A stretch of DNA of 31,867 bases from a virus. The notes beneath the pieces were generated by a model. The model searched no databases. It saw nothing but the letters and a program-made list of their open reading frames with translations, and was not told where the DNA came from. Each line of letters opens with the position of its first letter. Positions within the stretch are counted from its first letter, which is position 1. The stretch is from positions 1 through 31,867 of the IMG/VR virus record IMGVR_UViG_3300027796_000298; one strand, written 5' to 3'. The translations under genes were made by a program, and so were the position numbers. Of this stretch, positions 6,303-13,060 are shown piece by piece.

Positions 6303-7802
6303 TTATTTTGCCGCTTGCTTAGGTTTCCACCCCTGCGCGCGCGCCTCGATAAACGCCGAGGCCTCTTTAAATGTGGCTTGCGCCGGGTTCGGGTAATTGT
6401 GTTTTTCTAAAAAACGCAGTTGCTTTGGTGTGCATAATTCCTTTTCTCTGCGCAAAAATATAAGGTCTAAAATCTTTGATGCATAGCCCTTGCACATACG
6501 CGGGTCTTGCACATCAAAGCCGTTTTTTTCTAAAATTTCTTTTTGCTTGTCAGACATCGCTTGACGCTCCCATTTGGCGATAGGCTCATACTCCGCTATA
6601 TCGTAGCGGTCGATAGACACCGCAAAGTCTAGAGCATCGACAAAGCGGGTCTTGCGCTGGCGCAATGCGCGCGCCTTTTCCAGCATTGATTCTTGGAGGT
6701 CTCGGCGCGTCGCTTCCATCTCCGCAAGCAAATCTCCGCCCTCCAAATCTAGGCTCGCTTGCAAAGACTTGGCTTCTTCGTCCGTGCGCGCAATCAGGCG
6801 GCTCGGACGAATGAGGCTCATGTCATCGCTCAAAAAAAGCGGGTCGAGCAAAAGCAAATTTTCCTTGCCCGGAAATGTGCGGGTGCCGCGTCCCACCATC
6901 TGCGAGTAAAGCACCGCGCTTTTTGTAGGGCGCAGAATATAAACACAGTCGACGCTCGGCTCATCCCATCCAGTTGTAAGCAAGCTCGCATTGCATATTA
7001 CCTGCCAATCGCCGCGCAAGGCCGCCCTGTCTTCGCCGTCCACATGGACTGCGTGTAGTCCGATTTTTTTGCAGCACTCGCAAAACATTTTGGATGTGCG
7101 GACTAGCGGCAAAAAGGCAACCGTGCGCCTGTGTGGCGCGTGTTCTTTGAGTAGCGCGGCTAATGCCATAAGCTCTGGCTCCAAAGCCTCGCCTAAGTCA
7201 TTTTCGCTATAATCCCCCGCAACCGTGCGCACCTTGCGCAAGTCAACCGTTGACGGCACCGCCTTGATTTTTATTGATGACAAATGCCCCTGCGCTATTA
7301 GGTTAATCAAATTTATTTCCGCGCTGATTTTTTCGTAAAAATCTAAAAGCTGTTTTTTGTCCGACCTAAAAGGTGTTGCGGTAATGCCCAATATGCGCGC
7401 GTTAAAATACTCTAAAACCCTCATTGCTTGCGCGCCCAATGTATTGCGGTGCGCCTCATCTACAATTATCAACCCGAAGTCATCTGGGCTGTATTTATCA
7501 AGTCTGCGCGCCATGCTTTGCGTAGTGCCGACAATTATTTTTGATGACGGGCAAGCGCGATTTAATCCCATCTCCACGTCGGCTATGAGCCCGCTGTGCG
7601 CTTGTATTTTATCTGCGGCTTGGCGCACCAATTCTTGCGCGTCTGCCAAAAACAAAACACGTCCGCGTGCCAAGCGGCAAAGCTCCGCCGCCATGATGGT
7701 TTTGCCCGCGCCCGTCGCGGCGACTCCAAGGAGTTTTTTAGACTCCTTAAAGTCGCCGATAACGGCGTTGACAAAGCGTTGCTGATAGTCTCGCAGTTGC
7801 AT
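6303..7802 (-). CDS. SF2 DEAD/DEAH-family helicase
   Basis: A 499-residue superfamily 2 helicase. Residue 2 onward reads Q-L-R-D-Y-Q (Q-motif-like), Walker A is A-T-G-A-G-K-T (29-35), motif II is V-D-E-A-H (114-118), motif III T-A-T-P-F-R (141-146), motif V L-L-T-T-G-W-D-E-P (274-282) and motif VI Q-M-V-G-R-G-T-R (301-308). It would use ATP to translocate on or unwind nucleic acid, probably for phage DNA replication. About 180 residues after motif VI form a helical C-terminal region without a motif I recognise. The ATG at 7802 overlaps the stop of the resolvase gene by one base (TAATG), so the longer frame to 7955 is rejected. No primase or polymerase is visible nearby, so replication probably relies on host enzymes. 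Confidence 0.93.
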   Translation of the reverse strand: MQLRDYQQRFVNAVIGDFKESKKLLGVAATGAGKTIMAAELCRLARGRVLFLADAQELVRQAADKIQAHSGLIADVEMGLNRACPSSKIIVGTTQSMARRLDKYSPDDFGLIIVDEAHRNTLGAQAMRVLEYFNARILGITATPFRSDKKQLLDFYEKISAEINLINLIAQGHLSSIKIKAVPSTVDLRKVRTVAGDYSENDLGEALEPELMALAALLKEHAPHRRTVAFLPLVRTSKMFCECCKKIGLHAVHVDGEDRAALRGDWQVICNASLLTTGWDEPSVDCVYILRPTKSAVLYSQMVGRGTRTFPGKENLLLLDPLFLSDDMSLIRPSRLIARTDEEAKSLQASLDLEGGDLLAEMEATRRDLQESMLEKARALRQRKTRFVDALDFAVSIDRYDIAEYEPIAKWERQAMSDKQKEILEKNGFDVQDPRMCKGYASKILDLIFLRREKELCTPKQLRFLEKHNYPNPAQATFKEASAFIEARAQGWKPKQAAK

Positions 7803-8272
7803 TATTGCAGTCTCGCTCCGTATTCCGCGATTAGTATTGCGTCGCTCGTTTGTTGCGTGGGGTTGAGCTGCGGAAAGCGTTGCTTGGCTATTGTGCAAAG
7901 CTTGCGCTTGCGCTCCGTATAGACCTTGCCGAGGTCTCCCAATCCCGTCTGCCACTTGGCGGGCGTTACAAAATAATGAGGTATTTTAAGAGCCTCTAAT
8001 GCCCCGCAGATTTTGCCGTAAGATGTGCCCATGACAAAGCCCTGCCTGCCTGTTATTTTGTATCCGCCGCTCACGCCGCTCAAAAGCTCGACGTATGCGA
8101 TAAGCTCCGCGCCCTCTATTTCTGCGGCTTCGCGGATATCGCGAAGCTCTTCAGAAAAACTGTGCTCCTTTTTGTAAGACACGGTTCTTTTTTTCCCGTC
8201 GGGGTAAAAAATCGCCATGCCGCCGCCCGCGCCCGGGTCGAGCCCGATTATTATTTTTGGTGTGCGTGTCAT
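7802..8272 (-). CDS. RuvC-like Holliday-junction resolvase
   Basis: A 156-residue protein with an RNase H-fold start: I-I-I-G-L-D-P-G-A-G-G-G-M-A (catalytic Asp12), a second acidic strand A-Y-V-E-L-L (Glu62), a middle region with F-V-M-G-T-S-Y-G-K and V-T-P-A-K-W-Q, and a C-terminal T-S-D-A-I-L-I-A-E-Y-G (Asp144, Glu150). These are the spaced acidic residues of RuvC-type nucleases, which cut branched DNA. Phage versions often resolve replication or recombination intermediates before packaging. I chose the ATG at 8272, with GAGG nine bases upstream; the upstream alternative start at 8287 is a TTG. Confidence 0.85.
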   Translation of the reverse strand: MTRTPKIIIGLDPGAGGGMAIFYPDGKKRTVSYKKEHSFSEELRDIREAAEIEGAELIAYVELLSGVSGGYKITGRQGFVMGTSYGKICGALEALKIPHYFVTPAKWQTGLGDLGKVYTERKRKLCTIAKQRFPQLNPTQQTSDAILIAEYGARLQ

Positions 8273-8283
8273 TTTGTTTATCC

Positions 8284-8808
8284 TCAAAAGGGCACGTCAT
8301 CATTTTCAAGGTCGGCCTTGCTTGCGGGCGGCGGCGTGACTCTAGCTGTTTGCTTCGGCGCGGGTGCCGACACCTGCCCCGCGCGGATTGCGCGGATGCG
8401 CGCCTTAAAACCGCTTAGGTCTTCAACCGCCTCTTTTGCTCCGCCGTTAATGCCGTTAATAAACTTTACCTTAACGGTTTCTTTTGCCTCGCCCTTGGCG
8501 CTCTCATACTTTTCTACATCGCAGACGATGCGGCACTTTGTGCCGGTAAGCGCCTTTAAGCGCGCGGGCTCCGTCATGGTCTCTATGGTGTCCGCGTCCG
8601 CAAAACCAAAGGCGTCACGCATCATTTTTTCGACAAATTCAACCGACCTGTCCGACGTCAAATATTGGCGCGCGTATTGGTAAAGGTCGGTTTCTGTCTT
8701 AAAAGAAAATAGCAAATAATATTTGCCGTTTTCGCTTTCGCACAGTTGGCATGATAGCAACTCGACATCGTATTTGCCGGGTCTGTCTATGTATTTTATT
8801 TCACTCAT
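8284..8808 (-). CDS. SSB-like single-stranded DNA-binding protein (DUF669-like)
   Basis: A 174-residue protein with a beta-rich N-terminal half, then K-C-R-I-V-C-D-V-E-K-Y, a Pro/Ala/Lys-rich linker (about 140-165), and an acidic C-terminus ending D-D-V-P-F. This linker-plus-acidic-tail ending closely resembles the D-D-D-I-P-F tip of bacterial SSB, which recruits partner proteins. With an AAA ATPase upstream and a resolvase downstream, an ssDNA-binding role in recombination-dependent replication is the natural reading. The N-terminal fold is not classic SSB by eye, so a DUF669-type phage protein is likely. The leader is A-rich with no Shine-Dalgarno sequence. Confidence 0.75.
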   Translation of the reverse strand: MSEIKYIDRPGKYDVELLSCQLCESENGKYYLLFSFKTETDLYQYARQYLTSDRSVEFVEKMMRDAFGFADADTIETMTEPARLKALTGTKCRIVCDVEKYESAKGEAKETVKVKFINGINGGAKEAVEDLSGFKARIRAIRAGQVSAPAPKQTARVTPPPASKADLENDDVPF

Positions 8809-8814
8809 AATTTT

Positions 8815-9849
8815 TTATTTTTTTGTGTTTTCGGTAAGTTTGTTTTTTGCCCACACAATAAACGCGGGCAACTTTTTGAGTGAGGCGGCCGCCTTGTCTG
8901 CGGGTATGTCCACCCATGTTTGCGCCGCGGTAATCCACCCGCCGGCAAGGGCGACGGCGTTAAGCGCATCCTCGCGCTCTTCGTGCTTCGGCCAAGTGGC
9001 CTCTAAGGCCGCGTAGAGCTGTTCGGCGGGCGTTGCTACGGGCTTTGCCGTTGCGGCGGGCTTGCTTGTCTGCGCGATGGGCGCGGCCTTTGTTGAGGTT
9101 GGCTCACGCTCTATAAACGGGCGCAACAACTCATAATCCGCAGCTATGCGCGGCGCTAAGCCCCAGCGATTTTTTGCATCGCAAAATGCCGTGTGTTGCG
9201 TGTAGATAACGCGCTCGCCCAAATCTCTTGCTTTTGTTTGCCCCGTGCGTTTGTCGGTGCTTACAACGGTCTCATAGTTTATAAACAGTTGCGCGTCGCA
9301 CCACTCTCCAATCAAATCGGGCAAGCCCTTTGAGCATTTGAGCTCGTATCTATCATAAGGGGATTTAAGGTTGTCGGGCGGGTCTATGCGGCGCACCTGC
9401 GAGTGCGCTATCAAGACAACGTGCATACGCTCTAAGAGGTCTTGCAGGCAGGGGCGTCCGGCTTTTGATTTTAAAAGGGAGGCAAACTCATTCTTTCGGA
9501 TAAATGCCCCCTGCCCAAAACCCATATCCTCAAGCCTCCCTGTCGGCGGCAAATCAAGGTCTTTGAGTAAATAGCTGTCAACAAGCGCTTCCGTCCAGTC
9601 GACCGTATCGATTACCAAAGTCTTGTAATCATGCGGCTCTGTTAACAAAGTTTTTATCGTTGCTTGCAGTTGCTCTAGCGTTGTTATGCCGTCGATGCGC
9701 GCCACGTCCATCTCTTGCGTCCCGTGCTCCATATCGATAAAAACGGGATTCGGAAAGTAAGCCGCAAAAGTTGTCTTGCCGACGCCCTTGGGACCATAAA
9801 TAACTATGCGCTGATTTTTGATGATTTTGCCTGTTACGATGTTTAACAT
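8815..9849 (-). CDS. AAA_24/Sak4-like ATPase, phage recombination protein
   Basis: A 344-residue protein with Walker A G-P-K-G-V-G-K-T-T (19-27), an early acidic strand F-I-D-M-E-H-G-T (37-44), Walker B L-V-I-D-T-V-D-W (78-85) and a sensor-like I-A-H-S-Q-V (147-152). This is the RecA-core layout of AAA_24/Sak4 phage proteins, which assist single-strand annealing recombination together with an SSB. After about residue 240 there is a Thr/Ala/Pro-rich linker and a C-terminal helical domain of about 75 residues containing W-P-K-H-E-E-R, possibly for partner or DNA binding. The next gene encodes the SSB-like partner. GAGGAGG stands before the ATG. Confidence 0.88.
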   Translation of the reverse strand: MLNIVTGKIIKNQRIVIYGPKGVGKTTFAAYFPNPVFIDMEHGTQEMDVARIDGITTLEQLQATIKTLLTEPHDYKTLVIDTVDWTEALVDSYLLKDLDLPPTGRLEDMGFGQGAFIRKNEFASLLKSKAGRPCLQDLLERMHVVLIAHSQVRRIDPPDNLKSPYDRYELKCSKGLPDLIGEWCDAQLFINYETVVSTDKRTGQTKARDLGERVIYTQHTAFCDAKNRWGLAPRIAADYELLRPFIEREPTSTKAAPIAQTSKPAATAKPVATPAEQLYAALEATWPKHEEREDALNAVALAGGWITAAQTWVDIPADKAAASLKKLPAFIVWAKNKLTENTKK

Positions 9850-9851
9850 AA

Positions 9852-10316
9852 TTATTCCTCCTCCGTGCGCTTCGCCTTGCGGCCGCGCTTTTTGGGTGCT
9901 TCTTCTTCTTCGGCGGGCTCTTCTTCAAAGGCCTCGCAACCATCGTCATCAAAGGGGAGGTCTGTTTGCAGGTCTACGGAGTCCATAGCCTCTATGGCTA
10001 TTTGCTCGCCCGTGTCTTTGCGCACAATGCGCTTAGAGCCTTTTTCGGGCTCGTTAAAAAACACGTCGCACTCGACGTGCTTCATATCCCAGCCCTGCGT
10101 GATGGCGATTGAGGCGCGCGAAATCTCGGCTTCGATTGAGTCCAGCTCGCTCTTAAATTGAGAGTTCGCGGCTTTCTTTTCTTCTTCTTTTGCGGCGCGG
10201 CGGTTATTTGCCTGCGCCAAATCTGACGCCAGCGCGATAATATCCGCGTCGGTAAAATTGCACCTCAAATATTTTTTCGTGGTGCGGTCTGCTACTTTTA
10301 TTTGTGTGTCTTCCAT
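9852..10316 (-). CDS. Conserved-type phage early protein with acidic/basic tail
   Basis: A 154-residue protein. It has a short strand-like start (K-Y-L-R-C-N-F-T-D-A-D) and a long helix with A-Q-A-N-N-R and E-E-K-K-A-A-N-S-Q-F-K. A beta region follows with C-D-V-F-F-N-E-P-E-K-G-S-K and R-K-D-T-G-E-Q-I. This matches a phage protein type I have seen next to recombination genes (F-T-D-x-E ... A-x-A-N-N ... S-Q-F-K ... V-R-x-D-T-G-E), with no known activity. The C-terminus is strongly acidic (about 120-140) and then basic (K-K-R-G-R-K-A-K-R), suggesting interaction with DNA or a basic partner. The leader lacks a Shine-Dalgarno sequence and is A-rich. Confidence 0.72.
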   Translation of the reverse strand: MEDTQIKVADRTTKKYLRCNFTDADIIALASDLAQANNRRAAKEEEKKAANSQFKSELDSIEAEISRASIAITQGWDMKHVECDVFFNEPEKGSKRIVRKDTGEQIAIEAMDSVDLQTDLPFDDDGCEAFEEEPAEEEEAPKKRGRKAKRTEEE

Positions 10317-10339
10317 TGTTTTTTTTTGCTGTTATTTTT

Positions 10340-10984
10340 TTAGTGGACTAAAATTAGGTTTTGCGGCCTTGCGTAAATGTGCAGTGTCCGCGTGGTCTTA
10401 CTGCATGAGTCTATTAACTCTTGCGGGGCGTTGAGACGCTTGGCTACGGTCCTCCAAGCCGTGGTGGTGCGCTCTTGTATGCGCACTACTACGCGCCCGC
10501 TTGCGTCCGTCATGGTGTGTGCGCCGTTAAGAGCGCCGTATATGGATGCGCGCAAAGCTTGCCTTTGGTCTTCAAGCTCCGCTATCGTTTGCGAGATGAG
10601 GCGGTATTGACCGAGCATCTCGCCCGTGCCTGACGCGGTATTTATGCTTGCTGTCTTACCCTGCATCCACTCAAACACCCATTTTGAGACCTGCACCGCG
10701 AATTTAGGCGATGCCCATTGTCCCAAATGTATTGCAACCTGCGGATGCACCCAGGTGCCTTGTTGCACTCCGAACCCTTTAATAATGCGGACTAGCTCGG
10801 ATATGGGATTTCCCATATCCGTAGAAAGTGCTCTCAAAAACGCCTTTGTAGTTGCCTGTCGGCGATAGTCCGCAAAAAGCTTGCCGCAAGCCTTGCAAAG
10901 GGCGGTAGCATTGATATAGCCGTCATCGCCGCGTTGCGCTACGGGAGCGCTGTCTATATGCCTATGGATTATTTGTGTGCTCAT
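10340..10984 (-). CDS. KilA-N domain protein (putative DNA-binding regulator)
   Basis: A 214-residue protein with a KilA-N domain over about residues 10-115: D-D-G-Y-I-N-A-T-A-L-C, a Y-R-R-Q helix, Q-Q-G-T-W-V-H-P-Q-V-A-I-H-L-G-Q-W, then S-K-W-V-F-E-W. KilA-N is a DNA-binding fold found in phage antirepressors and lytic regulators. The C-terminal third is a helical, Arg/Thr-rich region unlike the common ANT or BRO partner domains I know. It lies near the start of the early operon, after the small membrane protein, with GAGG before the ATG. A role in switching between lysogeny and lysis is likely but inferred. Confidence 0.85.
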   Translation of the reverse strand: MSTQIIHRHIDSAPVAQRGDDGYINATALCKACGKLFADYRRQATTKAFLRALSTDMGNPISELVRIIKGFGVQQGTWVHPQVAIHLGQWASPKFAVQVSKWVFEWMQGKTASINTASGTGEMLGQYRLISQTIAELEDQRQALRASIYGALNGAHTMTDASGRVVVRIQERTTTAWRTVAKRLNAPQELIDSCSKTTRTLHIYARPQNLILVH

Positions 10985-10989
10985 TTTAA

Positions 10990-11151
10990 TTACCTCGTAA
11001 GCTCAAAGGTTGCGTAGGCTATTACCGCGGCGCACAAAACAAGCGCTACGGCGCAAAAGCCCAAAATTGCCACGGTCTCAAGCGTCTCCAGCTGCTTTTG
11101 TCTGCGATGGCGGCGTTGCTCCGCTTGTATCTCTCTGCCATACTCAAGCAT
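10990..11151 (-). CDS. Small single-pass membrane protein (53 aa)
   Basis: This 53-residue reading frame starts at an ATG overlapping the stop of the HTH gene by eight bases and ends five bases before the KilA-N start. Residues 1-25 are charged and amphipathic (E-I-Q-A-E-Q-R-R-H-R-R-Q-K-Q-L-E). Residues about 27-46 form one hydrophobic helix rich in Ala, Val, Leu and Cys, followed by a short F-E-L-T-R tail. The overlap, spacing and clean topology argue that it is real despite its size. The function is unknown; small membrane proteins here may act on the host envelope or on incoming phage. Confidence 0.6.
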   Translation of the reverse strand: MLEYGREIQAEQRRHRRQKQLETLETVAILGFCAVALVLCAAVIAYATFELTR

Positions 11152-11338
11152 TGGTCGCCCCCTCCCTTTGCAAGCGCGCTACGTCGCTCTCATGCCAAAA
11201 AAATACGCGTATGCCGTTTGCCCTGCGCTCTATGCGTTGCGGGGTGTAGCGTTGCGTCAGGCGTTTTAAAGCCGTGCGCCTCGGTATGCCGAGCGCGTCG
11301 GCCGCCGCCTTAGTCGTTACTGTGCGTTTTAGTGCCAT
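11144..11338 (-). CDS. Small HTH DNA-binding protein (excisionase/MerR-like)
   Basis: A 64-residue protein with a compact winged-helix pattern: T-T-K-A-A-A-D-A-L-G-I-P-R-R-T-A-L-K-R-L (helix-turn-helix, residues 8-27), then a basic stretch and a strand pair G-I-R-V-F-F-W that ends in E-S-D-V-A-R-L. This matches small excisionase-like or MerR-like DNA-binding proteins. Its place near the head of the leftward operon, beside the divergent control region, fits a Cro-like or Xis-like regulator; the sequence alone does not decide. An AGGAGG site precedes the ATG by about 10 bases. Confidence 0.75.
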   Translation of the reverse strand: MALKRTVTTKAAADALGIPRRTALKRLTQRYTPQRIERRANGIRVFFWHESDVARLQREGATNA

Positions 11339-11450
11339 GTTTTTTAGCCCTCCTAATTTTTTGCTCCGAGACTGCGCGCATTATCACGGGCAGTTTCGCC
11401 GCCTCTCTCTTGAGGCCGTCTATTATTTTATTTTGTGTCTGTGTGCTCAT
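11310..11450 (-). CDS. Very small basic protein, first gene of the leftward operon (46 aa)
   Basis: A 46-codon frame from the ATG at 11450, overlapping the HTH gene by 29 bases. The product is helical and basic (Q-N-K-I-I-D-G-L-K-R-E-A-A-K-L, then K-I-R-R-A-K-K-H). No Shine-Dalgarno sequence is visible, so it could be a leader peptide, a leaderless gene or chance. It also covers the ribosome site of the HTH gene, so its translation could couple to that gene. Confidence 0.35.
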   Translation of the reverse strand: MSTQTQNKIIDGLKREAAKLPVIMRAVSEQKIRRAKKHGTKTHSND

Positions 11451-11475
11451 GTGTGCGTGTTTGTGTTAATGTGCC

Positions 11476-11489
11476 GCTAATGTATTAGC
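11476..11489. promoter_or_regulatory. Putative operator, GCTAA-4-TTAGC palindrome
   Basis: An inverted repeat with half-sites GCTAA and TTAGC, four bases apart, lies just upstream of the leftward operon's first start. The same half-sites, in the opposite order, recur about 60 bases away. Two related palindromes between divergent operons are what one expects of repressor operators in a lysis-lysogeny switch. Confidence 0.5.
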
Positions 11490-11516
11490 ATAGTTTATAA
11501 ATTTGCAATTTTAAAT

Positions 11517-11545
11517 TTGACATGGCGTAAACTTATTAGCATATT
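11517..11545 (+). promoter_or_regulatory. Rightward promoter of the repressor-candidate gene
   Basis: A perfect -35 box TTGACA (11517-11522), a 17-base spacer and a -10 box CATATT (11540-11545) precede the gene at 11588 with a leader of about 35 bases that ends in an AGGAGA ribosome site. The -10 box lies inside the second TTAGC palindrome, so a protein bound there would block the promoter; autoregulation is implied. Confidence 0.6.
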
Positions 11546-11550
11546 GCTAA
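11536..11550. promoter_or_regulatory. Putative operator, TTAGC-5-GCTAA palindrome over the -10 box
   Basis: The half-sites TTAGC (11536-11540) and GCTAA (11546-11550) flank five bases and overlap the rightward -10 box. They mirror the palindrome at 11476-11489, so both could bind the same dimeric regulator. Confidence 0.5.
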
Positions 11551-11587
11551 CATAATCAAAAAAACATTTGCAATAGGAGATAAAAAT

Positions 11588-12079
11588 ATGAAGATTCAAA
11601 ACATGAAAAATAAACACCTGAAACGCGCCATCGAAAACGCCTGCGATGCCGAGAATACAACGATTCGCAAGTGGTGTTTGCGCGTTGGGGGCATTAGCAA
11701 TGTCCAGATATCAACCCTGCCTACACGCAACCTCGAACGTTCTACGCTAGCCATAGTTTGCGCAAGAGACAGCTGGGTAGATAAAGCGAGCGCAGATAAA
11801 ATAACTATAGCCGCATTAAATGATTTTATTGAGGATATAGGCCGCTCAACAGTTGAGTTTGACATCAAAGCCTCAGGCAAACCAAGCGATAACGCGCTAG
11901 CGCAAGACCTGCGCACATTGGAGCTGTTTGCGCAGGAATCGCCCGAAATCGTTAAACTCATCCACAATATGGCGGCATTGATTAACAAGCCGTCAAACAA
12001 GGACGCCGAGGCCGCCCTAACGTATAGAGCCGCCGCAAACGAGGCGGACGCCAAGAGCCGCCAAAAGCGCCGCGCGTAG
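11588..12079 (+). CDS. Candidate phage repressor/regulator (unrecognised family)
   Basis: This 163-residue protein occupies the cI position: transcribed away from the early operon, behind a strong promoter overlapped by a palindrome, and followed by its own terminator. The N-terminal 70 residues are basic and helical (N-K-H-L-K-R-A-I-E-N-A, T-I-R-K-W-C-L-R-V-G-G-I-S-N) and could hide a divergent helix-turn-helix; I cannot assign one with confidence. The middle contains D-F-I-E-D-I-G-R-S-T-V-E and the C-terminal part is helical and ends in K-S-R-Q-K-R-R-A. No LexA-type peptidase residues are evident, so it is unlikely to be a RecA-cleaved repressor. An AGGAGA site precedes the ATG. The regulator role is inferred from position only. 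Confidence 0.7.
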   Translation: MKIQNMKNKHLKRAIENACDAENTTIRKWCLRVGGISNVQISTLPTRNLERSTLAIVCARDSWVDKASADKITIAALNDFIEDIGRSTVEFDIKASGKPSDNALAQDLRTLELFAQESPEIVKLIHNMAALINKPSNKDAEAALTYRAAANEADAKSRQKRRA

Positions 12080-12217
12080 TCTCTCTGGCGTAGACAAAGC
12101 CCACTCTGCTATTTCGGGGTGGGCTTTTTTCGTCTCTAGCTCATCTATGAGCGTTTCAATCAAGTAAAAATCAAATGCCAGCTGCCGCGCGTCTTGCGGC
12201 TTTTTTGTGATGCGCAT
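12017..12217 (-). CDS. Possible small helical protein, convergent (doubtful)
   Basis: A 66-codon frame from the ATG at 12217 with protein-like composition: Q-L-A-F-D-F-Y-L-I-E-T-L-I-D-E-L-E, then E-I-A-E-W-A-L-S-T-P-E-R-L-R-A-A-L-L-A-A-L. It lies opposite the 3' end of the repressor-candidate gene, overlaps it by 63 bases, spans the terminator of that gene, and has no ribosome site. It may be a small gene read divergently from the zinc-ribbon membrane protein, or a chance frame. Confidence 0.3.
   Translation of the reverse strand: MRITKKPQDARQLAFDFYLIETLIDELETKKAHPEIAEWALSTPERLRAALLAALGVRLVCGGSIR
12096..12130 (+). terminator. Rho-independent terminator after the repressor candidate
   Basis: The arm AAAGCCCAC pairs with GTGGGCTTT across a loop of about 14 bases and is followed by a T-run. 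It lies 17 bases after the stop of the gene ending at 12079. Confidence 0.8.
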
Positions 12218-12262
12218 AATAGTGTTGCAATAAAGCTTAAATAATATCACAGTTAACCCCCT

Positions 12263-12592
12263 ATGAAAACAAACAATTCTATGCAAAAATATGAATGCGT
12301 AATTTGCCATAGGGGATTTAATAAGCCCGCTAAGCAGTCTATTGTTGTTAAATCCTTGGGATATATCTTGAGGGTTTTTATTTTGGGAATCGCATTTATT
12401 GCGGGTCTCATAATGCTCATAAGTGGAAGCATGGAAGAAAACTATATTGTCGCGGGGATTGGTGCGGCGATTATGGTTGTCGGTTTTGTAGTATCCAAAA
12501 TCTTAAGCGGCGAAAACTTTTTTGGTAAGGGCAAGGCGCGCCACCCACATTGCCCGCACTGCGGAAGTGAAAACTTTGTCAAAAATTATTAA
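12263..12592 (+). CDS. Membrane protein with zinc ribbon split across two TM helices
   Basis: A 109-residue protein with C-V-I-C (residues 12-15) at the N-terminus and C-P-H-C (97-100) at the C-terminus, which together could form one zinc ribbon. Between them lie two hydrophobic helices (about 33-54 and 61-81) joined by a short turn containing S-M-E-E-N, so both Cys pairs would face the same side, probably the cytoplasm. It lies in the accessory slot after the repressor's terminator, typical of genes expressed in the lysogen. Its 3' end is overlapped by the exported nuclease-like gene. No clear Shine-Dalgarno sequence precedes the ATG; an internal Met at residue 7 is an alternative. The function is unknown; superinfection exclusion is one possibility. 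Confidence 0.75.
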   Translation: MKTNNSMQKYECVICHRGFNKPAKQSIVVKSLGYILRVFILGIAFIAGLIMLISGSMEENYIVAGIGAAIMVVGFVVSKILSGENFFGKGKARHPHCPHCGSENFVKNY

Positions 12593-12962
12593 ACTCCTGA
12601 TTACTGGTGCGTTTTTGGTGCCGCTATGCGCGTTCGCGTTGGTTGAACGCGATTATCAACGCGCATTTGCCGCAATGTTGAGCGTTGCACAGACGGAGGT
12701 TGTTGCCGTAGACGGCTCGCGTTGCGATATTTTAACGCCCGAATACGCTATCGAGGTGGATTATGCCAACAAGTGGGCAGAGTCCATAGGACAGGCGCTG
12801 CACTACGCGCTAATGTTTAATCGACGTGGCGGCATCGTTTTAATACTACGCAAACCCGAAGACTCGCACCATGTTGAGCGAGTAAAAAATATTATATCGC
12901 AATATAATTTGCCGCTAATTTTATGGACTATGGACGCCACTAAAACGCCACCCGCAAACTAG
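12567..12962 (+). CDS. Exported PD-(D/E)XK-nuclease-like protein
   Basis: From the GTG at 12567 this 131-residue protein begins with a good signal peptide: Lys-rich start, hydrophobic core about residues 8-20, and a possible cleavage after C-A-F-A. The mature part has E44, D54 (C-D-I-L-T), then Y-A-I-E-V-D (E63, D65) with K69, and G-Q-A-L-H-Y (Q76, Y80). The order E ... D ... E-x-D/K ... Q-x-x-x-Y is that of PD-(D/E)XK nucleases. I recall similar short exported proteins of unknown role. The longer frame start at 12522 would lie before the signal peptide and inside the upstream gene, so the GTG is preferred. It overlaps the membrane-protein gene by 26 bases, suggesting the two act together in the envelope. 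Confidence 0.75.
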   Translation: MKTLSKIIKLLITGAFLVPLCAFALVERDYQRAFAAMLSVAQTEVVAVDGSRCDILTPEYAIEVDYANKWAESIGQALHYALMFNRRGGIVLILRKPEDSHHVERVKNIISQYNLPLILWTMDATKTPPAN

Positions 12963-13032
12963 CGTCCGCTAAGTGTCTATTTATGCGGTTTTGCGTCTAT
13001 TAAAAATGTTTTAAATATTTTGATTTTTTATA

Positions 13033-13060
13033 TTGACAAATCAAAAATAATGCGCATGAT
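13033..13060 (+). promoter_or_regulatory. Promoter of the small operon at 13.1-13.9 kb
   Basis: TTGACA (13033-13038) and CATGAT (13055-13060) with a 16-base spacer form a plausible promoter. The region also carries A-rich direct repeats, the first of which overlaps the -35 box. Confidence 0.5.

Noticed and set aside
5527-6396. A 289-codon plus-strand frame opposite the coiled-coil early gene
   Set aside because: It is rich in Ser and Ala and mirrors the charged coiled-coil codons of the minus-strand gene; no ribosome site or family resemblance was found, and it runs into the helicase gene.
6303-7955. Long version of the helicase frame starting at 7955
   Set aside because: The extra 51 residues overlap the resolvase gene and precede the Q-motif; the ATG at 7802 forms a normal TAATG junction.
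8162-8683. A 173-codon plus-strand frame opposite the resolvase and SSB-like genes
   Set aside because: It crosses the boundary of two well-supported minus-strand genes and resembles nothing known.
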